A stretch of DNA of 64,000 bases from an uncultured Lachnospiraceae bacterium (GTDB lineage: Bacteria; Bacillota; Clostridia; Lachnospirales; Lachnospiraceae): assembly GCA_947594855.1 (NCBI GenBank), contig CANQEL010000005.1, forward strand, positions 62,001 to 126,000, written 5' to 3'. Shown one piece after another: positions 54,946 through 63,865 of this stretch. The translations under genes and the position numbers were made by a program. The notes beneath the pieces were generated by a model. That model ran no database searches and was not told where the DNA came from. It was given only the letters and a program-made list of their open reading frames with translations. The stretch's first letter is position 1; each line of letters starts with the position of its first letter.

Positions 54946-56187
54946 ATGATAATGATATCCTGCGTAAAGCCTGAACTCTTAATGCCGGCGGGAAGTCTTG
55001 AAATACTGAAAATTGCGGTTTTATTTGGTGCAGATGCAGTATATATCGGAGGGGATATGTATGGACTTCGTGCAAAAGCACATAATTTTTCGTATGAAGA
55101 AATGAAAGAAGGTATAGAATTTGCACACGGATATGGTAAAAAGGTATATGTTACGGCAAATATTACTGCGCATAATGAAGATATGAGTGGAATAGAGGAG
55201 TATTTTAAAGAGCTTGGTAATATTAAGCCGGATGCACTTATAATATCCGATCCGGGAGTATTTATGGCAGCGCGGCGGATATGTCCGGATATTGATATAC
55301 ATATAAGCACACAGAGCAACAATGTTAATTATGAGACGTTTAAGTTTTGGCATATGCAGGGCGCAGTGCGTGTTGTAACCGCAAGGGAACTTTCTATAAA
55401 AGAGATAGCGGAAATAAGAAAAAATATTCCTGATGAGCTTGAGATAGAAACATTTATACATGGGGCAATGTGTATATCATATTCAGGAAGATGTCTGTTA
55501 AGCAACTATTTTACCGGAAGGGATGCTAATAAAGGAGAATGTACGCATCCGTGCAGATGGAAATATTATGTAATGGAAGAAAAAAGACCGGGAGAATATC
55601 TGCCAGTTGAGGAAAATGAAAGAGGAACTTATATATTTAACTCCAGGGATTTGTGTATGATTGAGCATATACCGGATTTGTGCAGGGCGGGGATTAACAG
55701 TTTTAAAATAGAAGGGCGTATGAAAACCGCCTTATATGTTGCAGGGGTATGCCGTGTATACAGAATGGCAATAGACGATTATTATACTGATGAAGCATTA
55801 TATGAAGAACGTATACCGTATTATAAGGAGGAGCTGTCAAAGGGAACTTACAGACAGTATACTACAGGATTTTTTTACGGAAAGCCTGATCATGATACCC
55901 AGATATACGACAGTAATACATATGTTAAAAATTATACTTATCTTGGTGTAATAAGCGGCACAAATGACGAAGGTTTATATCAGTTTGAACAAAAGAACAA
56001 GTTTTCTGTAGGTGATAAAATTGAAATTATGCGAAAAAACGGACAGATATTTGAAGTTAATGTCCTTAAGATGAAAGATGATGCCGGAAATGATATAGAA
56101 AGCTGTCCGCATCCGGGCAGGCAGATATTCATTGATACGGGTATGCAGCTTGAAGAATATGATTTGATGAGAAAGAGGGAATATTGA
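54946..56187 (+). CDS. U32 family protein, tRNA uridine hydroxylation (TrhP-like)
   Basis: A 413-residue peptidase-U32 family protein. PELLMPAGSLEILKIAV opens a TIM-barrel-like domain. The U32 signature is seen in ETFIHGAMCISYSGRCLLSNYFTGRD, with further cysteines in GECTHPCRWKYY. A C-terminal beta domain ends the protein. Relatives TrhP (YegQ, YrrN/O) use prephenate to form 5-hydroxyuridine in tRNA, and RlhA hydroxylates 23S rRNA. Co-location with trmR favours the tRNA role. Collagenase-type labels are historical. Bacillus has two such genes; only one is here. Confidence 0.88.
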   Translation: MIMISCVKPELLMPAGSLEILKIAVLFGADAVYIGGDMYGLRAKAHNFSYEEMKEGIEFAHGYGKKVYVTANITAHNEDMSGIEEYFKELGNIKPDALIISDPGVFMAARRICPDIDIHISTQSNNVNYETFKFWHMQGAVRVVTARELSIKEIAEIRKNIPDELEIETFIHGAMCISYSGRCLLSNYFTGRDANKGECTHPCRWKYYVMEEKRPGEYLPVEENERGTYIFNSRDLCMIEHIPDLCRAGINSFKIEGRMKTALYVAGVCRVYRMAIDDYYTDEALYEERIPYYKEELSKGTYRQYTTGFFYGKPDHDTQIYDSNTYVKNYTYLGVISGTNDEGLYQFEQKNKFSVGDKIEIMRKNGQIFEVNVLKMKDDAGNDIESCPHPGRQIFIDTGMQLEEYDLMRKREY

Positions 56188-56188
56188 T

Positions 56189-59100
56189 ATGTACAAAAAA
56201 ATGAAAAAAATATTTTCTATAGCGGTTGCAGCAACGATGCTTTGTACCTCTATAGAAATGCCTGTATATGCACAGGAAAACCATGGGGAGGAACCTCCGG
56301 TAATTATTATTAAAGGCGAGCATAAAAGCGATGCCAATACATACTGTATGCCTAAGGGAGAAGAGGTAATTCTTAATGTTACCGATAATGAAGGCCTTGA
56401 CTATGTTACAGTAAACGATGTAATTGTAAGCAGTTCGCTTACTGAAGGCGCTAAACAGTTCAAATACAGCCTTCAGGCAGGCATGAACCAGCGTATTAAG
56501 GCTGTGGATAAGGCAGGAAATACATCAGAGGAAATTGTGAATATTAAAAACAATCATTCAAATGTCCAGGTGCCGGTAACGATGGATTCGGCGACGTGTG
56601 AATGGTATCCGTATACAGGCGTCATATATGTGTGCCAGGACTGTGGTTTTGCGCAGCCGCTTATGCAGAGACCTGATACGGGAGTTTCCAAACTCGGACA
56701 TGACTATCAGACAGAGCACTGGAATATGCCAGGCGGACAGACCGCGGATGTAGAGATATGTTCAAGGTGCGGCGACATGAAACCTAATGAAGATATTAAT
56801 AAAGCAGAGCATCACTGGGATGAAGAATATACGATAGATAAAGCTCCTGACTGTTCAAATGATGGTTATAAGTCAAAACACTGTCTGGATGAAGACTGTG
56901 ATGCAAAGACAGACATTGTCAAATTGGATGCGCTGGCCCACAGGTGGGGTACTCCAAGGATGATAAAACCGGGAAGCTGTACTGAAGGTGCGCAGATGGA
57001 AAGGGACTGCACCAATCCGGATTGCGGTAAAACAGAAGTATACTATACAAGGCCGTATGGACATGTATATGAAAATACATATGACTGCACAAAAGAAACA
57101 AAATGCAAAGAGTGCGGCGATGTGAAGGAAAAAACCATATATCCCGAACATGAGTATCCAGAAGATTATTCCAGTAATTCGACTTCACACTGGAAGAAAT
57201 GTATACACGAAGGATGTAATGTGACTATAAGGGAAGAACATACGAAAAGCGGGATAGAGGGAGACTGCCTGGTTGGTTTTAAATGTGATAAGTGCGGTTA
57301 TCAAATGACGTCTGCTAAACATAATTTTGGCGGTGAATATCAGAGCGACGGTACGCATCACTGGCTGGTATGCCAGAATCCCGGATGTACGCAGACCAGT
57401 ACAAAGATAGAACATTCGGGCAAGGATGATTCTAACTGTGCAACGCCTGTTGTGTGTGTATGCGGACATATAATTAAAGAGGGAGAAGAACATGACCTTA
57501 GCGGCGATTATATAAAGACATCATACGGACACAGGAAAAAATGTCAGAACAGCGGCTGTTCATATTATACAGATACGGAAGCCCATCATTCATCTTCAAT
57601 AGATAATGACTGCACAAAGGGAATGTTGTGTAATGCGTGCGGCTATGTGATAAAGAATGGATATCAGGCACACGATATCAACAGTCGCGTATGGAAAACC
57701 GACGGAACATATCACTGGCATGTATGCGGACGGACAGGCTGTAATTATGAGACCGAAAAGACTGAGCATACAACGTCGGGAAATGGCGCTGTTGTGAATA
57801 TTAAACCGGCGAACTGTACTGAAGCAGGTTCGTATGACGTTGTTAAACGCTGCAATGTATGTGGTGAGGAAGTTGAAAGAAGGACTGTGACACCGGGCAA
57901 ACCTTTGGGACACAGTTTTGGTGAATGGACTGACATAGATGTAAAAGAAGGATGCGATGATGCGGGAGTAAGGGAACGTACATGTAATACATGCGGATAT
58001 ACCGAGACTGAAAATCTGCATCCAAGCGCCCATGAGTGGGAAGATAATTATACTATAGATAAAGAAGCGACCTGTACTGAAGATGGAAGCCGTTCAATTC
58101 ATTGTAAACATTGTAAAGCTATCTATAAGAGCGAAGTAATTCCGGCAGCACATAAATATGGAGAATGGGAAGTTACGATTACACCGTCATGTGAAACAAC
58201 GGGTATGGAACGCCGTGTATGCGATGTGTGTAGGGAAGAGGAAACAAAGGTGCTTTCTGCGACAGGACACAGCTGGAATGAGGAAGCCGTCGTTGATAAA
58301 GAACCTACCTGTACGGATGAAGGAAGTAAATCAGTACATTGTAAACATTGTAATATTAAAAAAGAAGATACTATCGAAAGTATTCCGGCTCTGGAGCACA
58401 GTTATGGCGAATGGCAGGATGTGGATACGCCTGATTGTGACGATTCAGGAAGCAAGCGCCGAATCTGTGATAACTGCGGACATATAGATACACAGAACCT
58501 TAATCCGTTAGGACATGAGTGGGAAAGTAGTTTTACGATTGACAAGCAGGCTAACTGTACGCAAAGCGGAAGTATGTCAATTCACTGTAAGAACTGTGAT
58601 ATGGTTGAAGAAACTATTGATATACCTGCAAGAGGGCACAGCTTTGATGAATGGGAACATATAGATTCTGCTAAATGCGATACGGAAGGAAGCGAATATC
58701 ATGTATGCAAGGTATGCGGTTTCAGCGAGAACCAGAACCTTGTGGAAGAAGGACATGAATGGATGCCGGGTTATACGGTTGATGTTCCGGCAACATGTGT
58801 AAATAATGGAAGTGAATCTATTCACTGTAAAAATTGCGATGCCACAAAAGAAAGCAAGGTTATCCATGCAATGGAACATGAATTTGGAGATTGGGAAAAC
58901 CTGGAATCTTCAACGTGTGATGTTTCCGGAAGCCAGAGAAGGGTATGCGACAGATGTAATTATGTAGAAACAAAGAATGTTGTAGGCAAAAAGCATGAAT
59001 GGGAAGAAAACTATACAGTTGATAAACCGGCGAGCTGTATAGAAGACGGAAGCAGGTCAATTCACTGCGCAAACTGCGATACAGTAAAGTTAAGCGAGGT

Positions 59101-60775
59101 AATTGCCGCAACAGGTCATGATTTTGATGAATGGGAATACATGGGCTCCGCAACGTGTGATGCAGACGGAAGCAAACAGCGTGTATGCAAAACCTGTAAA
59201 TATACGGATACAAGAAATATTTCTGCGACAGGACACAGCTGGGCTGAGGAATTCAGCATTGATCTTCCTGCAACCTGTACGGAAGACGGAAGTATGTCCA
59301 TTCATTGTACGAAATGTAATATAGTAAAAGAAAGTAAGGTAATTCCTGAACTGGGTCATGATTTTGGCGAATGGGAAAAAACTGAAGGCAATGAATGTGA
59401 TGAAACCGGAAGCGAACATCGTACATGTAACAGATGTAAATATACCGAAACTAAGAATGTGATAGGTAAAGGGCATACCTGGTCTGAGGATTATGTCATT
59501 GATAAAGAGGCGACCTGTACGGAAGACGGAAGCAGGTCAATACGCTGTACCGTATGTAAAACGGTGAAATCAAGTGAAGTAATACCTGCAACCGGTCATA
59601 GTTTTACTAATTACGTATCAAATAATAACGGTACTGAAACAGCAAAATGTGACAGATGCGATGAGACTGATACGAGGCTTCATTCATTTATTGTAACTGA
59701 TAATACTGGAAATGAAGTAAGTATAGTAAAAGACGGCCTTGATTTGGATGGAATCATTAAGAAAGCAGGTATTGACCGTAAGTCACATAATATAGATATT
59801 GTATTATCTGAAGAATCGCCGGATGGAAATGACTCGGATAAACTTAAGAAAGCTGTTGAGGATAAAGATGGCGGAAGCTATGTGTTTGTAGACGCCTATG
59901 ATATCTTAATGACATTATATGTAGATGGAAAAGCACAAAATGAAATAACGGAAGATTTTGGAGAAATAAGCCTGTCACTTTTTGCAGGAATGGATTATTC
60001 GGGAAAAGAAGCGGTTGTTTATCAGTTACACGGTACGGAAATTATGCCTCCATATGATAATCTTACTGTGGATGAGAGAGGTTATGTTACTGTTTCGGTA
60101 AATAAACTGTCTGCATTTGCAGTAGCGGTAAAAGCGGATAAGCCTGAAACAACACCTGAGCCGACGGCAACTCCACCTGTAGAAACTTCGCCTTCAGAAA
60201 CTCCGCCTGCAGCTACCAAAGAACCGGAAACTACGGAAACCCCAAAGGCCACTCAGGTTCCGGAAGCTACACAGATTCCAGAAGCTACGCAAACGGCAAA
60301 TCCTCCTGCAGAAGATAATAAGCCGGTTGTAACATTACCTGAAAGCGTAACGGTAGACGGCATGGTTTATGTGATTGCTGCCGACGGTTTGGAAGCTGCA
60401 TTTAAGGAGCCTGTAAATAAGAATTTAGTTTCTGTAAATGTACCGAAGACAGTTACAATTAATGGTAAACTATATAAAGTGACGTCTATTGCGAAGAATG
60501 CTTTTAAGAATAATAAGAAATTAAAGAAGGTCACAATTCCTGCAGGCATTAAAGCTATAGGTTCAAATGCATTTAAGAACTGTATTTCCCTAAGGAAAAT
60601 TGTAATTAAATCAAAACAGCTTGTGACGAAGAATATAGGAAGAAAGGCATTTAAAAATGCAGGAAAGAAAAACTATATGAAACTTAAGGTAAAGGTGCCT
60701 AAAAATAAGGTTAAGGCATATAAAAAGCTTTTAAGGAAAAAAGGCCTTTCAAAGAAAGCAAAGATAAAGAAATAG
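56189..60775 (+). CDS. Giant secreted Cys/His-rich repeat protein with BspA-like C-terminus
   Basis: A 1528-residue exported protein of unknown function. Signal peptide about 1-29. An Ig-like domain follows to about 125 (EVILNVTDNEGLDYVTVND). Divergent CxxC/His modules occupy about 140-570. Seven tandem 80-residue repeats fill 575-1136, each two half-modules of pattern H-x-[WF]...C-x9-C-x2-C, 42 cysteines in all. A beta-rich domain spans about 1160-1310, then a Thr/Pro/Glu linker with TPEPTATPP-like sequence. A lysine-rich BspA-type leucine-rich segment (IAKNAFKNNKKLKKVTIP) ends in a very basic tail. No LPXTG, S-layer or catalytic motif seen. Paired Cys/His suggest metal binding or disulfides. 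The gene begins one base after the U32 stop. Confidence 0.85.
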   Translation: MYKKMKKIFSIAVAATMLCTSIEMPVYAQENHGEEPPVIIIKGEHKSDANTYCMPKGEEVILNVTDNEGLDYVTVNDVIVSSSLTEGAKQFKYSLQAGMNQRIKAVDKAGNTSEEIVNIKNNHSNVQVPVTMDSATCEWYPYTGVIYVCQDCGFAQPLMQRPDTGVSKLGHDYQTEHWNMPGGQTADVEICSRCGDMKPNEDINKAEHHWDEEYTIDKAPDCSNDGYKSKHCLDEDCDAKTDIVKLDALAHRWGTPRMIKPGSCTEGAQMERDCTNPDCGKTEVYYTRPYGHVYENTYDCTKETKCKECGDVKEKTIYPEHEYPEDYSSNSTSHWKKCIHEGCNVTIREEHTKSGIEGDCLVGFKCDKCGYQMTSAKHNFGGEYQSDGTHHWLVCQNPGCTQTSTKIEHSGKDDSNCATPVVCVCGHIIKEGEEHDLSGDYIKTSYGHRKKCQNSGCSYYTDTEAHHSSSIDNDCTKGMLCNACGYVIKNGYQAHDINSRVWKTDGTYHWHVCGRTGCNYETEKTEHTTSGNGAVVNIKPANCTEAGSYDVVKRCNVCGEEVERRTVTPGKPLGHSFGEWTDIDVKEGCDDAGVRERTCNTCGYTETENLHPSAHEWEDNYTIDKEATCTEDGSRSIHCKHCKAIYKSEVIPAAHKYGEWEVTITPSCETTGMERRVCDVCREEETKVLSATGHSWNEEAVVDKEPTCTDEGSKSVHCKHCNIKKEDTIESIPALEHSYGEWQDVDTPDCDDSGSKRRICDNCGHIDTQNLNPLGHEWESSFTIDKQANCTQSGSMSIHCKNCDMVEETIDIPARGHSFDEWEHIDSAKCDTEGSEYHVCKVCGFSENQNLVEEGHEWMPGYTVDVPATCVNNGSESIHCKNCDATKESKVIHAMEHEFGDWENLESSTCDVSGSQRRVCDRCNYVETKNVVGKKHEWEENYTVDKPASCIEDGSRSIHCANCDTVKLSEVIAATGHDFDEWEYMGSATCDADGSKQRVCKTCKYTDTRNISATGHSWAEEFSIDLPATCTEDGSMSIHCTKCNIVKESKVIPELGHDFGEWEKTEGNECDETGSEHRTCNRCKYTETKNVIGKGHTWSEDYVIDKEATCTEDGSRSIRCTVCKTVKSSEVIPATGHSFTNYVSNNNGTETAKCDRCDETDTRLHSFIVTDNTGNEVSIVKDGLDLDGIIKKAGIDRKSHNIDIVLSEESPDGNDSDKLKKAVEDKDGGSYVFVDAYDILMTLYVDGKAQNEITEDFGEISLSLFAGMDYSGKEAVVYQLHGTEIMPPYDNLTVDERGYVTVSVNKLSAFAVAVKADKPETTPEPTATPPVETSPSETPPAATKEPETTETPKATQVPEATQIPEATQTANPPAEDNKPVVTLPESVTVDGMVYVIAADGLEAAFKEPVNKNLVSVNVPKTVTINGKLYKVTSIAKNAFKNNKKLKKVTIPAGIKAIGSNAFKNCISLRKIVIKSKQLVTKNIGRKAFKNAGKKNYMKLKVKVPKNKVKAYKKLLRKKGLSKKAKIKK
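57911..59596 (+). repeat. Seven tandem 240-bp coding repeats
   Basis: Repeats begin at 57911, 58151, 58397, 58637, 58877, 59117 and 59357. Six are exactly 240 bp and the second is 246 bp. Each encodes 80 residues made of two related 40-residue modules. Copies are diverged at the DNA level but keep all cysteines; the last repeat has RC where others have HC. Confidence 0.9.
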
Positions 60776-60796
60776 AAGGGGTAAATAAACATAAAT

Positions 60797-60842
60797 ACAG
60801 CTGCTGCATAATTGGATTTTTGGTTACGCAGCAGCTGTTATT
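60797..60842. terminator. Bidirectional hairpin terminator
   Basis: An 11-bp perfect stem ACAGCTGCTGC (60797-60807) / GCAGCAGCTGT (60828-60838) with a 20-base loop. It sits between the convergent ends of the repeat protein and carbamate kinase genes. The T run is short on both strands. Confidence 0.65.
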
Positions 60843-60867
60843 ATATATGATTATTTAATATACGCCA

Positions 60868-61803
60868 TTATGACTTAATGATAGTACCGGCCTTTTCCCT
60901 GATGCCTTCAAGAACTTTATCAACATGGGTAATAATTGCAGTACGTTCTTCTTTTGCCGAAACAAAAGCAATAGAAGCTTCCATTTTGGGCTGTGTGGTT
61001 ATAGCTTCAAAATGATCCGACTTTGTAAGTTCCAGTGCGTCTGATACGCTTATCTTGCCTAATTTCTGTTCGTTATCAGTATCCCGGTTGATTGTAAGAC
61101 AGTCGGTTTCGGTCAGGAAGAGAAGCCTTGAGGCGTCAAGCATATCTGCAAGCTTGGCAGCAGTATAATCTTTTTCGATAATAGCGCTTGCGCCTTTTAA
61201 ATATACGCCCTGTTCAAGTACCGGAATTCCGCCTCCTCCGGCGGCTATAACTATCTGGCCGGCATCTGTGAGCGCGCGTATTGCATCTATTTCATATATA
61301 TCTATAGGTTTAGGCGAGGCAATTATACGGCGGTAGCCGTTATCGCCGTCTGAAATAACATGATTACCCTTTTCTTCTTCAATATCGGCATCTTCTTTTG
61401 ACATATGGCGCCCGATAATCTTTGTAGGATTATTAAATGCTTTATCAAAAGGGTCTACACGTACCTGTGTGATAATTGTAGATACTGTTTTGTATATACC
61501 GCGCGTAAGAAGTTCACTTCTTATGGAATTCTGCAGGTCATATCCTATGTAGCCCTGGCTCATTGCGCCGCATAGTGAAACAGGCGCTGTCGTATAATGT
61601 GAATCCAGTCTGCTGAATTCAGTCATTGCAGTCTGAATCATCCCAATCTGTGCACCATTACTATGGGTGACTATTACCCTGTATTTTTCTTCTACCAGAT
61701 CAGCAATGGCCCTGGCCGCTTTAGTAACATTTTTTTTCTGTTCAGGAAATGTATCGCCAAAACAATTACGTCCGAGAGCAACAACGATTTTATTATTCTG
61801 CAT
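60868..61803 (-). CDS. arcC: Carbamate kinase
   Basis: A 311-residue amino-acid-kinase fold enzyme that makes ATP from carbamoyl phosphate and ADP, or the reverse. Seen are VVALGRNCFGDTFPEQ, THSNGAQIGMIQTA, AMSQGYIGYDLQN, IAAGGGGIPV and the C-terminal GTIIKS. The first loop reads GRNC where GGNA is usual. The start at 61803 follows GAAGG; a 66-residue in-frame extension overlaps the divergent PHP gene and is rejected. No arginine deiminase gene is in the window; ornithine carbamoyltransferase is 22 kb away. Confidence 0.9.
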   Translation of the reverse strand: MQNNKIVVALGRNCFGDTFPEQKKNVTKAARAIADLVEEKYRVIVTHSNGAQIGMIQTAMTEFSRLDSHYTTAPVSLCGAMSQGYIGYDLQNSIRSELLTRGIYKTVSTIITQVRVDPFDKAFNNPTKIIGRHMSKEDADIEEEKGNHVISDGDNGYRRIIASPKPIDIYEIDAIRALTDAGQIVIAAGGGGIPVLEQGVYLKGASAIIEKDYTAAKLADMLDASRLLFLTETDCLTINRDTDNEQKLGKISVSDALELTKSDHFEAITTQPKMEASIAFVSAKEERTAIITHVDKVLEGIREKAGTIIKS

Positions 61804-61940
61804 GGGATTACCTTCTTTCAATAAATTATATGAAAACATTATATAATATCCTGATAAAAAATAAAATGTATTTTTTTTAAAATATATATGATATACTGTT
61901 ATCAAAGTCTGGAACTGATACAAAAAAGGAGATAGTAAAA

Positions 61941-62648
61941 GTGTGTTATCTGTATGAAACCCACCTGCATACAAGAGAGGGGAGCGCATGCGCAAGTGCA
62001 TCAGGAAAGGAACATGTAAGAAGTTATTATGAAGCAGGTTATACGGGAATTATCGTGACCGACCATTTTTTTAACGGAAATACCGCAATACCCCGTAATC
62101 TTCCGTGGAAAGAACGTATAGAACTTTTCTGTAAAGGTTATGAGAATGCAAAGGAGGAGGGAGACCGGATAGGACTTCAGGTTTTCTTTGGATGGGAGGC
62201 AGGGTATCGCGGCACTGAATTCCTCATATACGGGCTTGGTAAAGACTGGCTGCTTGAACATGACGATATGCTTAACTGGTCTGTTGAGAAACAGTATGAA
62301 ATGGTTAAAAGCTCAGGTGGTATGGTTATACATGCACATCCGTTCAGGGAGGCATCGTATATAGCGGAGGTGCGTCTGTTCCCTGAATATGTTGACGGTG
62401 TTGAAGCAGTTAATACATCTAATGACAATCTTGATATCAGATTCAATAAAAGGGCATATGAATATGCAGTAAAATATAATCTGCCAATGACGGGAGGTTC
62501 TGATGTGCATCATCTTCCGGCAATGAACGGAGGAATGTCATTTGACAGAAAACTAACCGGTGCAGATGATTTTATATGCGCAGTAAAAAATAAAGAAGGA
62601 AAAGTACTGGGATTGGAGGAACAGAGGTATGAATTTGACAGAAGTTAA
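61941..62648 (+). CDS. PHP domain phosphoesterase
   Basis: A 235-residue PHP metallo-phosphoesterase. Metal-binding motifs: ETHLHTREGSACA (I), IIVTDHFFNGN (II), FFGWEAGYRG (III), VIHAHPFRE, and GGSDVHHLP at the end. The domain stands alone, unlike PHP in DNA polymerase X or III. Substrates of such proteins include nucleotides and histidinol phosphate; none can be assigned. The GTG start follows AAAGGAGA. It overlaps the UDP-sugar enzyme gene by 20 bp, so the two are translationally linked. Confidence 0.88.
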   Translation: MCYLYETHLHTREGSACASASGKEHVRSYYEAGYTGIIVTDHFFNGNTAIPRNLPWKERIELFCKGYENAKEEGDRIGLQVFFGWEAGYRGTEFLIYGLGKDWLLEHDDMLNWSVEKQYEMVKSSGGMVIHAHPFREASYIAEVRLFPEYVDGVEAVNTSNDNLDIRFNKRAYEYAVKYNLPMTGGSDVHHLPAMNGGMSFDRKLTGADDFICAVKNKEGKVLGLEEQRYEFDRS

Positions 62649-63855
62649 AAAAATGCTTGAAGAGAAAGGGCAGAGCCATCTTTTAAAATATTATGATGAG
62701 CTTTCTGATGGGGGAAAGGAAAATCTTATCAAGCAGATAGAGGCAATTGACTTTTCGGTTATATGCGAGATTGAGAAAGATGAGCATGAAAAAGAAAGAG
62801 GAATTATCAAACCTCTTGGGGCGCTTACGATACAGCAGATTGAAGAGAACAGAAAAGAGTATGAGAGTATAGGAATGGAAGCTATAAAGGAAGGAAAAGT
62901 CGGCGCGCTCCTTCTTGCAGGCGGACAGGGAACAAGGCTTGGATATGATAAACCAAAAGGAATGTTTAATATTGGAGAAACAAAAGAACTCTATATATTT
63001 GAATGTATTATAAATAATCTTATGCAGGTGGTAAATAAAGCAGGCGCATGGATTCCGCTTGCAATAATGACAAGCGATATAAATTATGAGGATACCGTAA
63101 ATTTCCTGTCAGAGCATAATTACTTCGGATATAATGGGGAGTATGTATATTTCTTTATACAGGATATGTCTGTAACTACTGATTTTAATGGTAAGATACA
63201 TCTTACGGAAAAAGGGAAAGTATCTTTCTCTCCGAATGGAAATGGAGGATGGTATACTCCGTTTGTAAACGCAGGCATAAGGGATGAGTTTGTAAAGCAT
63301 GGCGTTGAGTGGATTAATGTATTTGCAGTGGATAATGTACTGCAGAAAATTGCAGACCCGTGTTTTGTAGGGGCAACTGTCAAATCCGGATGCGTGAGCG
63401 GCGCAAAAGTAGTAAGCAAGGCATTCCCTGAGGAAAAAATAGGCCTGTTATGTACAGAAGACGGGAAACCTTCGATTGTAGAGTATTATGAAATGACAGA
63501 CGAAATGATGTATCAGAAAGATGAAAACGGAAAACCTTTATTTAATTACGGAGTTATATTAAATTATCTGTTCAGGATTGACGAGCTTGACCGTATAATC
63601 GATAATCCTCTTCCTATACATGTGGTTGAGAAAAAAGTACCGTATATTGATGAAAACGGTAATTATACAAAGCCTGAAAAACCTAATGGATATAAATATG
63701 AAAAACTTGTACTGGATTTGATTCATCTTATGAGAGACTGCCTGTCTTATGAAGTAGTCCGTGACAAAGAATTTGCGCCAATAAAGAATCTTACGGGAGT
63801 GGATTCCCTTGAAAGCGCAAGAAAGCTGCTTGAAAAAAACGGTATAGAATATTAG
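62629..63855 (+). CDS. UDP-N-acetylglucosamine/UDP-sugar pyrophosphorylase (UAP1-like)
   Basis: A 408-residue nucleotidyltransferase of the UDPGP family, close to eukaryotic UAP1 in layout and unlike bacterial GlmU or GalU. The nucleotide loop LLLAGGQGTRLGYDKPKGMF is clear. GGWYTPFVNAG and EWINVFAVDN carry the sugar and metal sites, and EYYEMTDEMMY the base-side segment. It makes a UDP-sugar from UTP and a sugar-1-phosphate; whether the sugar is GlcNAc, GalNAc or hexose is open. The GH2 gene starts 10 bp downstream. Confidence 0.88.
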   Translation: MNLTEVKKMLEEKGQSHLLKYYDELSDGGKENLIKQIEAIDFSVICEIEKDEHEKERGIIKPLGALTIQQIEENRKEYESIGMEAIKEGKVGALLLAGGQGTRLGYDKPKGMFNIGETKELYIFECIINNLMQVVNKAGAWIPLAIMTSDINYEDTVNFLSEHNYFGYNGEYVYFFIQDMSVTTDFNGKIHLTEKGKVSFSPNGNGGWYTPFVNAGIRDEFVKHGVEWINVFAVDNVLQKIADPCFVGATVKSGCVSGAKVVSKAFPEEKIGLLCTEDGKPSIVEYYEMTDEMMYQKDENGKPLFNYGVILNYLFRIDELDRIIDNPLPIHVVEKKVPYIDENGNYTKPEKPNGYKYEKLVLDLIHLMRDCLSYEVVRDKEFAPIKNLTGVDSLESARKLLEKNGIEY

Positions 63856-63865
63856 AGGATGTAAT

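Noticed and set aside
57911..59596. CRISPR-like array
   Set aside because: The periodic repeat is long, coding and has no spacer structure; it is a protein repeat.
61804..62001. 66-residue N-terminal extension of carbamate kinase
   Set aside because: It overlaps the divergent PHP gene and its ribosome site; the family starts at 61803.
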